Below are positions 43,357 through 50,848 of a stretch of DNA of 64,000 bases, one piece after another. The stretch spans positions 1 to 64,000 of the forward strand of contig CAKRZR010000011.1 of the NCBI GenBank assembly GCA_934433485.1. The letters are read 5' to 3'. The first letter of the stretch is position 1, and each line of letters opens with the position of its first letter. Source of the stretch: an uncultured Eubacteriales bacterium. GTDB lineage: Bacteria; Bacillota; Clostridia; Oscillospirales; CAG-272. The notes under the pieces are model-generated. The model saw only the letters and a program-made list of their open reading frames with translations. It did no database searches and was not told the origin of the DNA. The translations under genes were made by a program, and so were the position numbers.

Positions 43357-44163
43357 ATGCTATTTGGAATCATCATTTGTCTGATCCTGCTTTTTTATAT
43401 CTTTGTCCTGCTCCGCCCCGGCAAATCCGTCGATTATCCGGACGCGGTGCTTGTCGACTATGCTCATCGCGGCGCGTATGGGGATGGGATCCCCGAAAAC
43501 TCGCTTGCAGCGTTTGCGCGTGCGGCGGATAACGGCTGCGGGATCGAACTGGACGTACAGCTGTCGAAGGACGGCGAGGTCATGGTTTTCCACGACGCCA
43601 CGCTGGAACGGATGACCGGAAAAAAAGGCATGTGTGCGGATTACACGGCAAAGGAGCTGTCGGAAATGGCCCTTTCCGGTACGTCTGAGACAATCCCTGC
43701 TTTCCGGGACGTTCTCGCGCTGGTGCATGGGCGTGTGCCGCTATTGGTGGAATTGAAAGGCGAAAGTCTGGATACATCTGTCTGCGCGCCTACAGCGGAA
43801 CTGCTGCACACGTATTCCGGCAAATTTATTGTGGAATCGTTCAATCCCTGCCTCCTCGGCTGGTTTGCACGCCATGAGCCGGAGATGATCCGCGGACTGC
43901 TCTATACGAATGTTACAAAGCAGAACGGATTTTCCCCGATCAGTCTGATGCTCGGCGCGATGCTTCTCAATCGGATGGCACGTCCGCAATTTCTCGCCTG
44001 TGACGGCAGGTTCTACAAAAGGCCAGCGCCGTGGCTGTTTACGCACCTGTACCGCACACCGGTCTGGGTCTGGACGCTTTCCACCAATGAACAACAGTCC
44101 GAATGGCATAAAAAAGGGATGCGCTCCATTTACGAGGGATTTTTACCGCGATCTCAGGTGTGA
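43357..44163 (+). CDS. Membrane-anchored glycerophosphodiester phosphodiesterase
   Basis: A 268-residue GDPD with one N-terminal transmembrane anchor (IIICLILLFYIFVLL). The TIM barrel begins YAHRGAYGDGIPENSLAAF, carrying the HRG catalytic His and ENS metal ligand. ELDVQLSKDGEVMVFHDATLERMTG carries the second catalytic His, and VELKGE the conserved Glu/Lys. It hydrolyses glycerophosphodiesters to glycerol-3-phosphate and an alcohol; lipid headgroup turnover is likely. GAGGA precedes the ATG. The C-terminal half is shorter than in many GDPDs. Confidence 0.88.
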   Translation: MLFGIIICLILLFYIFVLLRPGKSVDYPDAVLVDYAHRGAYGDGIPENSLAAFARAADNGCGIELDVQLSKDGEVMVFHDATLERMTGKKGMCADYTAKELSEMALSGTSETIPAFRDVLALVHGRVPLLVELKGESLDTSVCAPTAELLHTYSGKFIVESFNPCLLGWFARHEPEMIRGLLYTNVTKQNGFSPISLMLGAMLLNRMARPQFLACDGRFYKRPAPWLFTHLYRTPVWVWTLSTNEQQSEWHKKGMRSIYEGFLPRSQV

Positions 44164-44240
44164 CAAATGCGAAATTACAGGACTGTCCGCGCGGATGGTC
44201 CTTTTTCTATGGAAAAACGCGAAAATTTCTCTGCGCTCGG

Positions 44241-44269
44241 TGGAAAATTTCATGTTTCTCTGGTATACT
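44241..44269 (+). promoter_or_regulatory. Promoter of the GTPase-NYN fusion gene
   Basis: TGGAAA (44241-44246), 17-nt spacer, TATACT (44264-44269) with CTCTGG before the -10 (extended). The leader is only about 30 nt, with no room for the attenuator peptide usual for tet(M). Confidence 0.6.
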
Positions 44270-44297
44270 GTTCGTATGAAATCCCTTGAGGTGTATT

Positions 44298-46874
44298 ATG
44301 ACGAATAAGCTCACAATCGGAATCCTTGCGCATGTGGACGCCGGGAAAACCACGCTTGCGGAAGCGATGCTCTATCACGCCGGAAAAATCCGGAAGCTCG
44401 GCCGCGTGGATCAGCGCAACACATATTTGGACACACACGCCATTGAACGGGAACGTGGGATCACCGTTTTCGCAAAGCAGGCGGTCTTTACCTATCGCGA
44501 TATTCAGTTCACGTTGCTCGACACGCCGGGACACGTGGATTTTTCAGCGGAAATGGAGCGCACACTGTCCATTCTCGATTACGCCGTGCTTGTGATCAGT
44601 GGTTCCGAGGGTGTGCAGGCGCATACACAAACCCTGTGGCACTTACTCCAGAAATACCACATACCGGTCTTTTTATTTGTCACAAAGATGGACCTCGCCG
44701 GATGCGACAAGAGTGCGGTACTCTCCGCGCTGCGGAACGATATCGACTCCACCATTGTGGATTTTACAGTTCCGGATTTTATGGAACAGGCGGCGATGCT
44801 CGATGAGGATTTGCTGGAGCATTTCATGGAGCACGGTTCCCTGCCGCACGCCGCAATGTCCCACAGAATCGCCACGCGTCGATTGTTTCCGTGTTATTTC
44901 GGCAGCGGACTGCGCATGGACGGTGTAGAGCATTTTCTCGATGCACTGGCAGACTACACACTTCCCCCGACATACGGCGAAACGTTTGCGGCATCCGTTT
45001 ATAAAATTGCGCACGACAGATCCGGCGCCAAGCTGACATATGTGAAGATCACAGGCGGCAGCTTGTCCGTGCGGCAGACGATCACGTATGTTCCCTTTGA
45101 CAGTGACAGTGCGGTCACGGAGAAAATCACAGCAATCCGTCGCTATTCCGGCGAAAAATTTGACGCAATGGAAACGGCGGACGGTGGAGAGGTCTGCGCT
45201 GTGTTGGGATTGACGAAAACCTATGCCGGCGAAGGACTTGGCGCGTCCGCCGGTTCGCTCTCGCCGGTGATTGAGCCGGTGCTGCACTATAAGCTGTGTC
45301 TGCCGCGCGAGGTAGATCCGCAGACGTTTTATCCGAAGCTCCTGGAACTGGAAGAGGAAGAACCTGAGCTGCACCTATTGTGGAACGAACGTTTTCGGGA
45401 GATTCACACGCGGCTGATGGGGGAGGTGCAGACGGAAGTGCTGACCCGGTTGATCGCGGATCGGTTCGGGATCAACGTGACTTTTGCGGACAGTCGGATC
45501 CTTTATCGGGAAACACTCCGCAAGCCCGTCGAGGGCGTCGGGCATTTTGAGCCGCTGCGCCATTACGCGGAGGTGCATCTTCTGCTTGAACCTTTGCCAG
45601 ATGGAAGCGGACTCCAGTTTGACACGGCGGTTCCCGAAAATGTGTTGGAACGAAACTGGCAGCGCCTGATTCTGACCCATCTGCGTGAAAAGCAGCATAT
45701 TGGCGTGCTGACCGGCTCGCCTATCACCGACATGAAGATCACGTTGGTGGCAGGGCGTGCGCATCTCAAACACACACAGGGTGGCGATTTTCGTGAATCC
45801 ACCTATCGTGCGGTGCGACAGGGATTGATGCTGGCAAAAGAAGCCGGTGACGCGGTGCTGCTGGAGCCGTACTACACGTTCCGTCTGGAGGTGCCGTCGG
45901 AACTGGTGGGACATGCGATCACGGACATTCTGCATCGCGAGGGTACTTTTTCGCAAAGTGAGGATCCGCACGGAATGACGGTTCTGTCCGGACGCGGTCC
46001 GGTTGCCACGTTTGCCGATTACGCGAAGGAGGTCGCTGCCTATACACATGGAAAAGGCCGTTTTTCCTGCCAGGTGGAGGGATACTATCCCTGCCACAAT
46101 ACAGCGGAGGTAGTCGCGGAAATGGCATATGACCCTACCGCCGATCTTGACAACACGCCGGATTCCGTGTTCTGTGCACGTGGCGCCGGATTTGTCGTCC
46201 CATGGGATCATGTACGGGAGTATATGCACCTTGAGGGCATTCGGCTATCCGAAGATCCGACAGAAGCCTCTGTGGAAACAGTGCCGAAGCAGGCGTCAAA
46301 GGTAATAGAACGGAACCTGCGCATTGAAGAAAAAGAACTGGAAGCGATCATGGAGCGGGAATTTGGTCCGATCCGACGGCGCGTATATTCCAAACCGGAG
46401 CAGGCGCATGTACCAAATCCGGCGATACCGAAATACAAAAAATCTCTGTTTATCATCGACGGTTACAATGTCATTTTCGCATGGGATGAACTGACCGCGC
46501 TTGCCGAACACGATCTGTCACAGGCAAGGGACAGTCTCTGCGATATTCTCGCGAATTACCAGGCATACACCGGGCGCGAGATGGTGTTGGTCTTTGACGC
46601 GTACAACGTGAAGGGCGCCGTGGAACGAAAATTCGATGTGCAGGGGTTACATGTAGTATACACGAAGGAAGGCGAGCTTGGCGACACATATATCGAAAAG
46701 CTCGTCCACACGATCGGAAACGATTATTCTGTACGCGTTGTGACATCGGATGGGCTGATCCAATTACAGGCGGTACGCTCCGGCGTGCTGCGGCTGTCGG
46801 CGAGAGAGTTTCGCAGTGAGATTTTAGCCGTGGACGCGGAAATCGCAGAACTTTTGCGTGCTTTGCCAAAATAA
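44298..46874 (+). CDS. TetM/EF-G-like ribosomal GTPase fused to a Rae1/YacP-type NYN nuclease domain
   Basis: An 858-residue protein. N-terminal translational GTPase: AHVDAGKTT (G1), RERGITV (G2), DTPGHVDFSAE (G3, with the GTPase His) and VTKMD (G4). EF-G/TetM-like domains II-V follow, including ITGSPITDMKITLVAGRAHLKHTQGGDF. From about residue 712, after a short linker (AIPKYKKS), comes a NYN/PIN domain close to B. subtilis Rae1/YacP: LFIIDGYNVIFAWDEL, LVFDAYNVKG, VVYTKEGELGDTYIEKL, VVTSDG and LSAREF, with the acidic residues expected for catalysis. Rae1 cuts mRNA in the ribosomal A site. The protein therefore probably binds the A site through the GTPase and cuts mRNA there. A tetracycline-resistance call would be over-reading. 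GAGG precedes the ATG. Confidence 0.88.
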   Translation: MTNKLTIGILAHVDAGKTTLAEAMLYHAGKIRKLGRVDQRNTYLDTHAIERERGITVFAKQAVFTYRDIQFTLLDTPGHVDFSAEMERTLSILDYAVLVISGSEGVQAHTQTLWHLLQKYHIPVFLFVTKMDLAGCDKSAVLSALRNDIDSTIVDFTVPDFMEQAAMLDEDLLEHFMEHGSLPHAAMSHRIATRRLFPCYFGSGLRMDGVEHFLDALADYTLPPTYGETFAASVYKIAHDRSGAKLTYVKITGGSLSVRQTITYVPFDSDSAVTEKITAIRRYSGEKFDAMETADGGEVCAVLGLTKTYAGEGLGASAGSLSPVIEPVLHYKLCLPREVDPQTFYPKLLELEEEEPELHLLWNERFREIHTRLMGEVQTEVLTRLIADRFGINVTFADSRILYRETLRKPVEGVGHFEPLRHYAEVHLLLEPLPDGSGLQFDTAVPENVLERNWQRLILTHLREKQHIGVLTGSPITDMKITLVAGRAHLKHTQGGDFRESTYRAVRQGLMLAKEAGDAVLLEPYYTFRLEVPSELVGHAITDILHREGTFSQSEDPHGMTVLSGRGPVATFADYAKEVAAYTHGKGRFSCQVEGYYPCHNTAEVVAEMAYDPTADLDNTPDSVFCARGAGFVVPWDHVREYMHLEGIRLSEDPTEASVETVPKQASKVIERNLRIEEKELEAIMEREFGPIRRRVYSKPEQAHVPNPAIPKYKKSLFIIDGYNVIFAWDELTALAEHDLSQARDSLCDILANYQAYTGREMVLVFDAYNVKGAVERKFDVQGLHVVYTKEGELGDTYIEKLVHTIGNDYSVRVVTSDGLIQLQAVRSGVLRLSAREFRSEILAVDAEIAELLRALPK

Positions 46875-46877
46875 CGA

Positions 46878-46922
46878 AAATACCGTGAGAAGCGTTTCTG
46901 CTATAATTCTCACGGTATTTTC
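46878..46922. terminator. Bidirectional terminator
   Basis: AAATACCGTGAGAA (46878-46891) pairs with TTCTCACGGTATTT (46907-46920); it separates the fusion gene from the converging ThrE genes. Confidence 0.87.
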
Positions 46923-47381
46923 CTATATTCGTTTTCTGCGGCTGCGCAGCTCTCGGATCAGGTTTGAGAACATCGACACGACAAGCACGCCGCACGCGAT
47001 ACTGAACACCACGCGCAAGGTTTCCATCGCTTTGATGGCAAAATAGGCGCGGTGATTGTGGACAAGGGCAGTCATGGTATAATAAAACGATTGCCCGGGC
47101 AATAACGGCAGGATCGCTGGAATGAGAAATACATTGGTCGGCGCTTTCTGTATCCGCGCAAAAGCCTCTGCCCACAGCGCCGCGAAGATTGCCGCAATCA
47201 TATTGCAGGTGAACGCGTCGACGTAGAAGGTATGTGCGATCCGATACGCCAGCCAGGTGAGCACGCCGCCCGGCACGGTGACAATCAGATGGCGCGGCGA
47301 TACACGCCAAAACAGAGAAAAGCCGAGTGTGCCGAGAAACGCCGCGAACAGTTCCCACAGGATTTCAAGATTTTCTGTCAT
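46923..47381 (-). CDS. Threonine/serine exporter, small subunit (ThrE C-terminal domain)
   Basis: A 152-residue membrane protein with four to five hydrophobic segments, matching the second domain of ThrE (DUF3815). Visible are AAFLGTLGFSLFWRVSPRHL, VPGGVLTWLAYRI and PILPLLPGQSFYYTM. In Corynebacterium the two domains are one polypeptide; here they are split, as usual in Clostridia. Its start overlaps the upstream gene stop by four bases (ATGA). Export of threonine/serine is inferred from the family. Confidence 0.87.
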   Translation of the reverse strand: MTENLEILWELFAAFLGTLGFSLFWRVSPRHLIVTVPGGVLTWLAYRIAHTFYVDAFTCNMIAAIFAALWAEAFARIQKAPTNVFLIPAILPLLPGQSFYYTMTALVHNHRAYFAIKAMETLRVVFSIACGVLVVSMFSNLIRELRSRRKRI

Positions 47382-48211
47382 GACGCGAGCCCTCCAAGCA
47401 GTGTGACGGACACCACATAGCCAATGGCGATGGCAAGTGCGACAATGAGCGCTTCCGCAAAGCGACGGAATCCGGTCATGATGTCTGCGTTCAGCAGCTC
47501 ACGGATGCCGTTTGTCATATTGAGCGTCGGAATGAAAAGCATGATGGTGCCGATCATCACGTGATCCACCTTTTCGCCGATCGACAGCCATACAAGCAAA
47601 ATCGACAGGCAGCCGGCGGTCAGACTCGCGATGAGGGTATAGAGAAACTGATTCATGCTGCGCAGTTCCAGATAGTGATCCATGGCGAACACGACACACG
47701 CAATGACAGCGGCTGCCAATGCATCCCGGAAGCTGCCGCCGAAAAAGAGACAAAATCCGCCGGCGCCTACAAGGTAGCCAAACCATTCCACAACACGGGC
47801 ATATTTTCCATACGGCGAATCCGGCACCGACGCGAGCATGCGCTCGATCTCCGACACATCCGGTGTTTCTCTGCAGATCTGCCGCGCGAATGCGTTGTAT
47901 TTTTCAAGCTTTCCGAGATTATTCGCAGGGATCCCGACACGTACCGCCTGGGTATAGTGACGTCCGTCCGGCGCACGGTAGGTGATGACAATCTGAGATG
48001 GGATGGAGTGCAGTTCGTATTCTGTTATGCCGTATGCGGTAAAGATACGGCTCATGGTATCCTCCACACGACGTATTTCCGAGCCGCACGTGATCATCGC
48101 GCGACCAAGGCAAAGTATTACATGCAGAAACGCGTCCGGATCCCGTGCCGGAATGTGTGCAGCGTTCTCGCATAAACGGTTTTCTCTCATGGCGCAATAC
48201 GGAATTGACAC
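47378..48211 (-). CDS. Threonine/serine exporter, large subunit (ThrE N-terminal domain)
   Basis: A 277-residue protein (DUF1212). The soluble N-terminal half contains RAMITCGSEIRRVEDTMSRI and ITYRAPDGRHYTQAVRV; the C-terminal half has five hydrophobic segments, with MLFIPTLNMTNGIRELLNADIMTG the family signature. The start is uncertain: GTG at 48211 or ATG at 48190; neither has a clear ribosome binding site. The leader from the promoter is long (about 120-140 nt). Confidence 0.87.
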   Translation of the reverse strand: MSIPYCAMRENRLCENAAHIPARDPDAFLHVILCLGRAMITCGSEIRRVEDTMSRIFTAYGITEYELHSIPSQIVITYRAPDGRHYTQAVRVGIPANNLGKLEKYNAFARQICRETPDVSEIERMLASVPDSPYGKYARVVEWFGYLVGAGGFCLFFGGSFRDALAAAVIACVVFAMDHYLELRSMNQFLYTLIASLTAGCLSILLVWLSIGEKVDHVMIGTIMLFIPTLNMTNGIRELLNADIMTGFRRFAEALIVALAIAIGYVVSVTLLGGLAS

Positions 48212-48339
48212 GCAAAACCATTGGATAGGCGGATACGGTTTTGTATTTCTGGCGGCATACGGATTGCCTCGCTTCTCTATGAAATCTATGGAGCCGCTCT
48301 GTGTACATCCCTATGAAATCAGCGGTTTCCTACTTTATA

Positions 48340-48368
48340 GTATACCATATTCGAGCTTTTTCGTCAAT
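48340..48368 (-). promoter_or_regulatory. Promoter of the ThrE gene pair
   Basis: Minus strand: TTGACG (48368-48363), 17-nt spacer, TATACT (48345-48340), preceded by TATGG. The leader contains a 10-nt direct repeat (CTATGAAATC in + orientation, 48277-48286 and 48312-48321). Confidence 0.75.
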
Positions 48369-48427
48369 CGAATTTTCACGATTCCCATTCTGAACTTTTG
48401 TGAGACAGAGAGAATCCACGTTTTCTC

Positions 48428-48456
48428 TTGCAAATGCCGCTGTAATGTGTTATACT
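48428..48456 (+). promoter_or_regulatory. Promoter of the CE15-like esterase gene
   Basis: TTGCAA (48428-48433), 17-nt spacer, TATACT (48451-48456), divergent from the ThrE promoter. Confidence 0.78.
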
Positions 48457-48511
48457 ACTATTACAATAGCGCGAAAACAACAATCTCTCATAGCAAAGGA
48501 AGGTCAATACC

Positions 48512-49588
48512 ATGGTACATTCGGAAGTTCAGATTTTGGGCGCACTTCCCTCTCTGCTCCGGCAAAATGGCAAACAGATCGAAACCGCCGGCGGTTGGAT
48601 GGAAAACAGAGACGCACTGCGCGATGCGATACTCAAATTCTTCTATGGAGGCATGCCTCCGGAACCCACGGTTTTTGTTCTTGAGTTGGCGGAGGAAGCA
48701 AACGGCTGCAGTACATACAGGATACGGGCAGGCAGTGACGAACGGCAGGTGACGATCCTGCTGCGGCTCTACCGTCCGGAAAAGGCGGGAAAGCTGCCTG
48801 TATTGGTCTGCGGTGACGGCTGCTGGCAGGAGTTCAATGACGAAATCATCCGTGCCGCGCTCGACCGTGGGTATGCTGTAGCGCATTTTGATCGCTGCGA
48901 TGCTGCCGGTGATGCGTACCACTACGATCCGCCGCATAAGCTGTTCGATATTTACCCGGACGGACACTTTACCATTTTGTCCGCGTGGGCATGGGCATAC
49001 AAGCGAGTTGTCGATGCCCTTTATATGATGGATTTCGTGGATCGGGAGAAAATCGGCGTCACCGGTCACTCGCGCGGCGGCAAAACGGTGCTGCTCGCGG
49101 CGGCTGCGGACGAACGGATCACCTACGCGAACCCGAACGACAGCGGCGCAAACGGCTGTGGTTGTTATCGGGTATTGCAGCTCGAGCCGGACAGCGATCG
49201 CGACAAACGCAACGAAACGATGGCGGATCTCTTAAACGCGATTCCGCAATGGGTAGGCGAAGAGTTGCAGAAATATAACGGTCGCGAAACGGAGATGCCG
49301 TACGATCTGCACTTTGTCAAAGCGCTGGCTGCTCCCCGCGGGCTCTTTGAAACGGAGGCGCTCGGCGATATCTGGGCAAACCCCAAAGGCACCTATCTGA
49401 CATGGTTGGCGGCACGCGATGTGTACAGGTTGTTTGGCAAACCGGAAATGGAAGGAATCCGGTATCGCGAAGGCGGTCACGCGCATACACGCGGCGATGT
49501 CATGGCGTTCCTCGATTTTATAGACGGAAAATTCGTACAGGAGCCATATTTCCGCAAGGAATCGTTCCACAAGGACTATGCGTTATAA
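48512..49588 (+). CDS. Alpha/beta hydrolase, glucuronoyl esterase (CE15)-like
   Basis: A 358-residue cytosolic alpha/beta hydrolase. GVTGHSRGGKTVLLAAA carries the catalytic Ser in the G-x-S-R-x-G-K motif of CE15 esterases; APRGLFETEALGDIWANPKGT matches the CE15 PRG/D-x-W-x-x-P-x-G block; GGHAHTRGD supplies the catalytic His. CE15 enzymes cut the ester between glucuronic acid and lignin, but those are secreted. The lack of a signal peptide here points to a small intracellular glucuronate ester or another sugar-acid ester. AAGGAAGG precedes the ATG. Confidence 0.78.
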   Translation: MVHSEVQILGALPSLLRQNGKQIETAGGWMENRDALRDAILKFFYGGMPPEPTVFVLELAEEANGCSTYRIRAGSDERQVTILLRLYRPEKAGKLPVLVCGDGCWQEFNDEIIRAALDRGYAVAHFDRCDAAGDAYHYDPPHKLFDIYPDGHFTILSAWAWAYKRVVDALYMMDFVDREKIGVTGHSRGGKTVLLAAAADERITYANPNDSGANGCGCYRVLQLEPDSDRDKRNETMADLLNAIPQWVGEELQKYNGRETEMPYDLHFVKALAAPRGLFETEALGDIWANPKGTYLTWLAARDVYRLFGKPEMEGIRYREGGHAHTRGDVMAFLDFIDGKFVQEPYFRKESFHKDYAL

Positions 49589-49629
49589 AAAAGGCGGTGC
49601 ATATCCAATCGGGTACGCACCGCTTTATT
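49589..49629. terminator. Bidirectional terminator
   Basis: GCGGTGC (49594-49600) and GCACCGC (49617-49623) flanked by A/T runs between converging genes. Confidence 0.75.
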
Positions 49630-49642
49630 CTATTTTCGGGAA

Positions 49643-50689
49643 TTACAGCTTCACTTCAGCGTGCTGTTCCGCAGAACGATAAATGCCGTCGAGCATGCGC
49701 TGTACGGTCACGGCGTCCTCAATCGGAGAGATCGGGGTCTTGCCGGTGTTCAGACAGTCGATAAAGTGGCGGATTTCTTCCTCAAAGTAGTCGTTCGGGG
49801 TAACCTCCGGCTGCACGGTGGAGAGATAACCTTCTTCATCCTCGCCGTAGATGGTCAGAGGCTCGAAGGTGCAGCCAGCCTTGGAGCCGAAGATCTGGGT
49901 CGTAGCGGATTCCGTGCCGTTGATCGCCCATGCGATTTCCGCGACCATGGATTTACCGCCTTCAAAGCGGAAGAACACGCTTGCGGAGTCCTCTGTATTG
50001 AATACGCCGTTGCCTTTGCCGAACGGTTCCCATCTGCCAACACCCTTGGTCTTGTAATCGCCGATGCGGTAGGAGGTTTCCGCGGATACGCTAATCGGCT
50101 TCGGTCTGCCCATCAAATACCAGGTACGGTCAATGGCGTGTACACCGATGTCGAGAACGGGACCGCCGCCAGCCAGTTCCTTATCGGTGAACCAGCCACC
50201 AGGTGTGCCGCGACGACGTACATAGGAGGTCTTGGCGTAGTAGATCTCGCCAAACTTGCCTTCCTCGCGCAGTTCGACCATCTTCTGCTGTTCCGCCCCA
50301 TAGCGGGTAACAACGGCGAGCATGAACTGTACGCCTGCTTCTTTGACTGCCTTTTCGATCGCCAGACCCTGTTCGAGGCTTGCGGCAAGCGGCTTCTCGC
50401 AGAGGATATTTTTACCGGCCTTGGCAGCGGCGATGGCTACCGGTGCGTGTGCGGCAGTCCAAACGCAGATGTCGATGTAGTCCACATCCGGCTCTCCAGC
50501 GAGCAATTCCTCGACAGATGCATAGTAATGCGGGATACCGAATTTTTCCGCAGCGTCCTTGGCACGTTCCGGTACGATGTCCGCGATGGCAACAACCTCC
50601 GCGATGTCTTTCAGCTTTTCATAAGCCGGCAGGTGTGCGCTCGTTGCGATATTGCCGGCGCCGATGATACCAACTTTCAGTTTCTTCAT
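49643..50689 (-). CDS. Gfo/Idh/MocA family oxidoreductase
   Basis: A 348-residue NAD(P)-dependent sugar dehydrogenase. The Rossmann fold starts KVGIIGAGNIATSAHLPAYEKL; the ILCEKPLAASLEQG loop holds the EKP motif with the catalytic Lys. GGPVLDIGVHAIDRTWYLMG carries the DxGxHxxD motif of the active site. Substrate unknown (a sugar, inositol or sialic-acid-like compound). The promoter region resembles that of nanA in 19 of 20 bases. A ribosome binding site (AAGGAGA) precedes the ATG. Confidence 0.9.
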   Translation of the reverse strand: MKKLKVGIIGAGNIATSAHLPAYEKLKDIAEVVAIADIVPERAKDAAEKFGIPHYYASVEELLAGEPDVDYIDICVWTAAHAPVAIAAAKAGKNILCEKPLAASLEQGLAIEKAVKEAGVQFMLAVVTRYGAEQQKMVELREEGKFGEIYYAKTSYVRRRGTPGGWFTDKELAGGGPVLDIGVHAIDRTWYLMGRPKPISVSAETSYRIGDYKTKGVGRWEPFGKGNGVFNTEDSASVFFRFEGGKSMVAEIAWAINGTESATTQIFGSKAGCTFEPLTIYGEDEEGYLSTVQPEVTPNDYFEEEIRHFIDCLNTGKTPISPIEDAVTVQRMLDGIYRSAEQHAEVKL

Positions 50690-50729
50690 AGATAATCATT
50701 CTCCTTTACAGGTATGAAATTCTGCCGAT

Positions 50730-50758
50730 AGTATAGCACAGATTCCGCGCGGTGTCAA
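50730..50758 (-). promoter_or_regulatory. Promoter of the Gfo/Idh/MocA gene
   Basis: Minus strand: TTGACA (50758-50753), 17-nt spacer, TATACT (50735-50730), preceded by TGTGC. This is the closest to consensus of all promoters I found. Confidence 0.82.
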
Positions 50759-50848
50759 GTGGGAATGACGCCTTTTCGGGAAAATAGACGATTCCTGTCA
50801 TTTCGCGCTTCTATCCGCGACTCGTTGGATGTGCAGTCGGATCGGGAT

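Noticed and set aside
44298..46874. Naming the gene tet(M)-type tetracycline resistance
   Set aside because: The C-terminal nuclease domain and the absence of a tet leader peptide or mobile element nearby make a housekeeping or quality-control role more likely.
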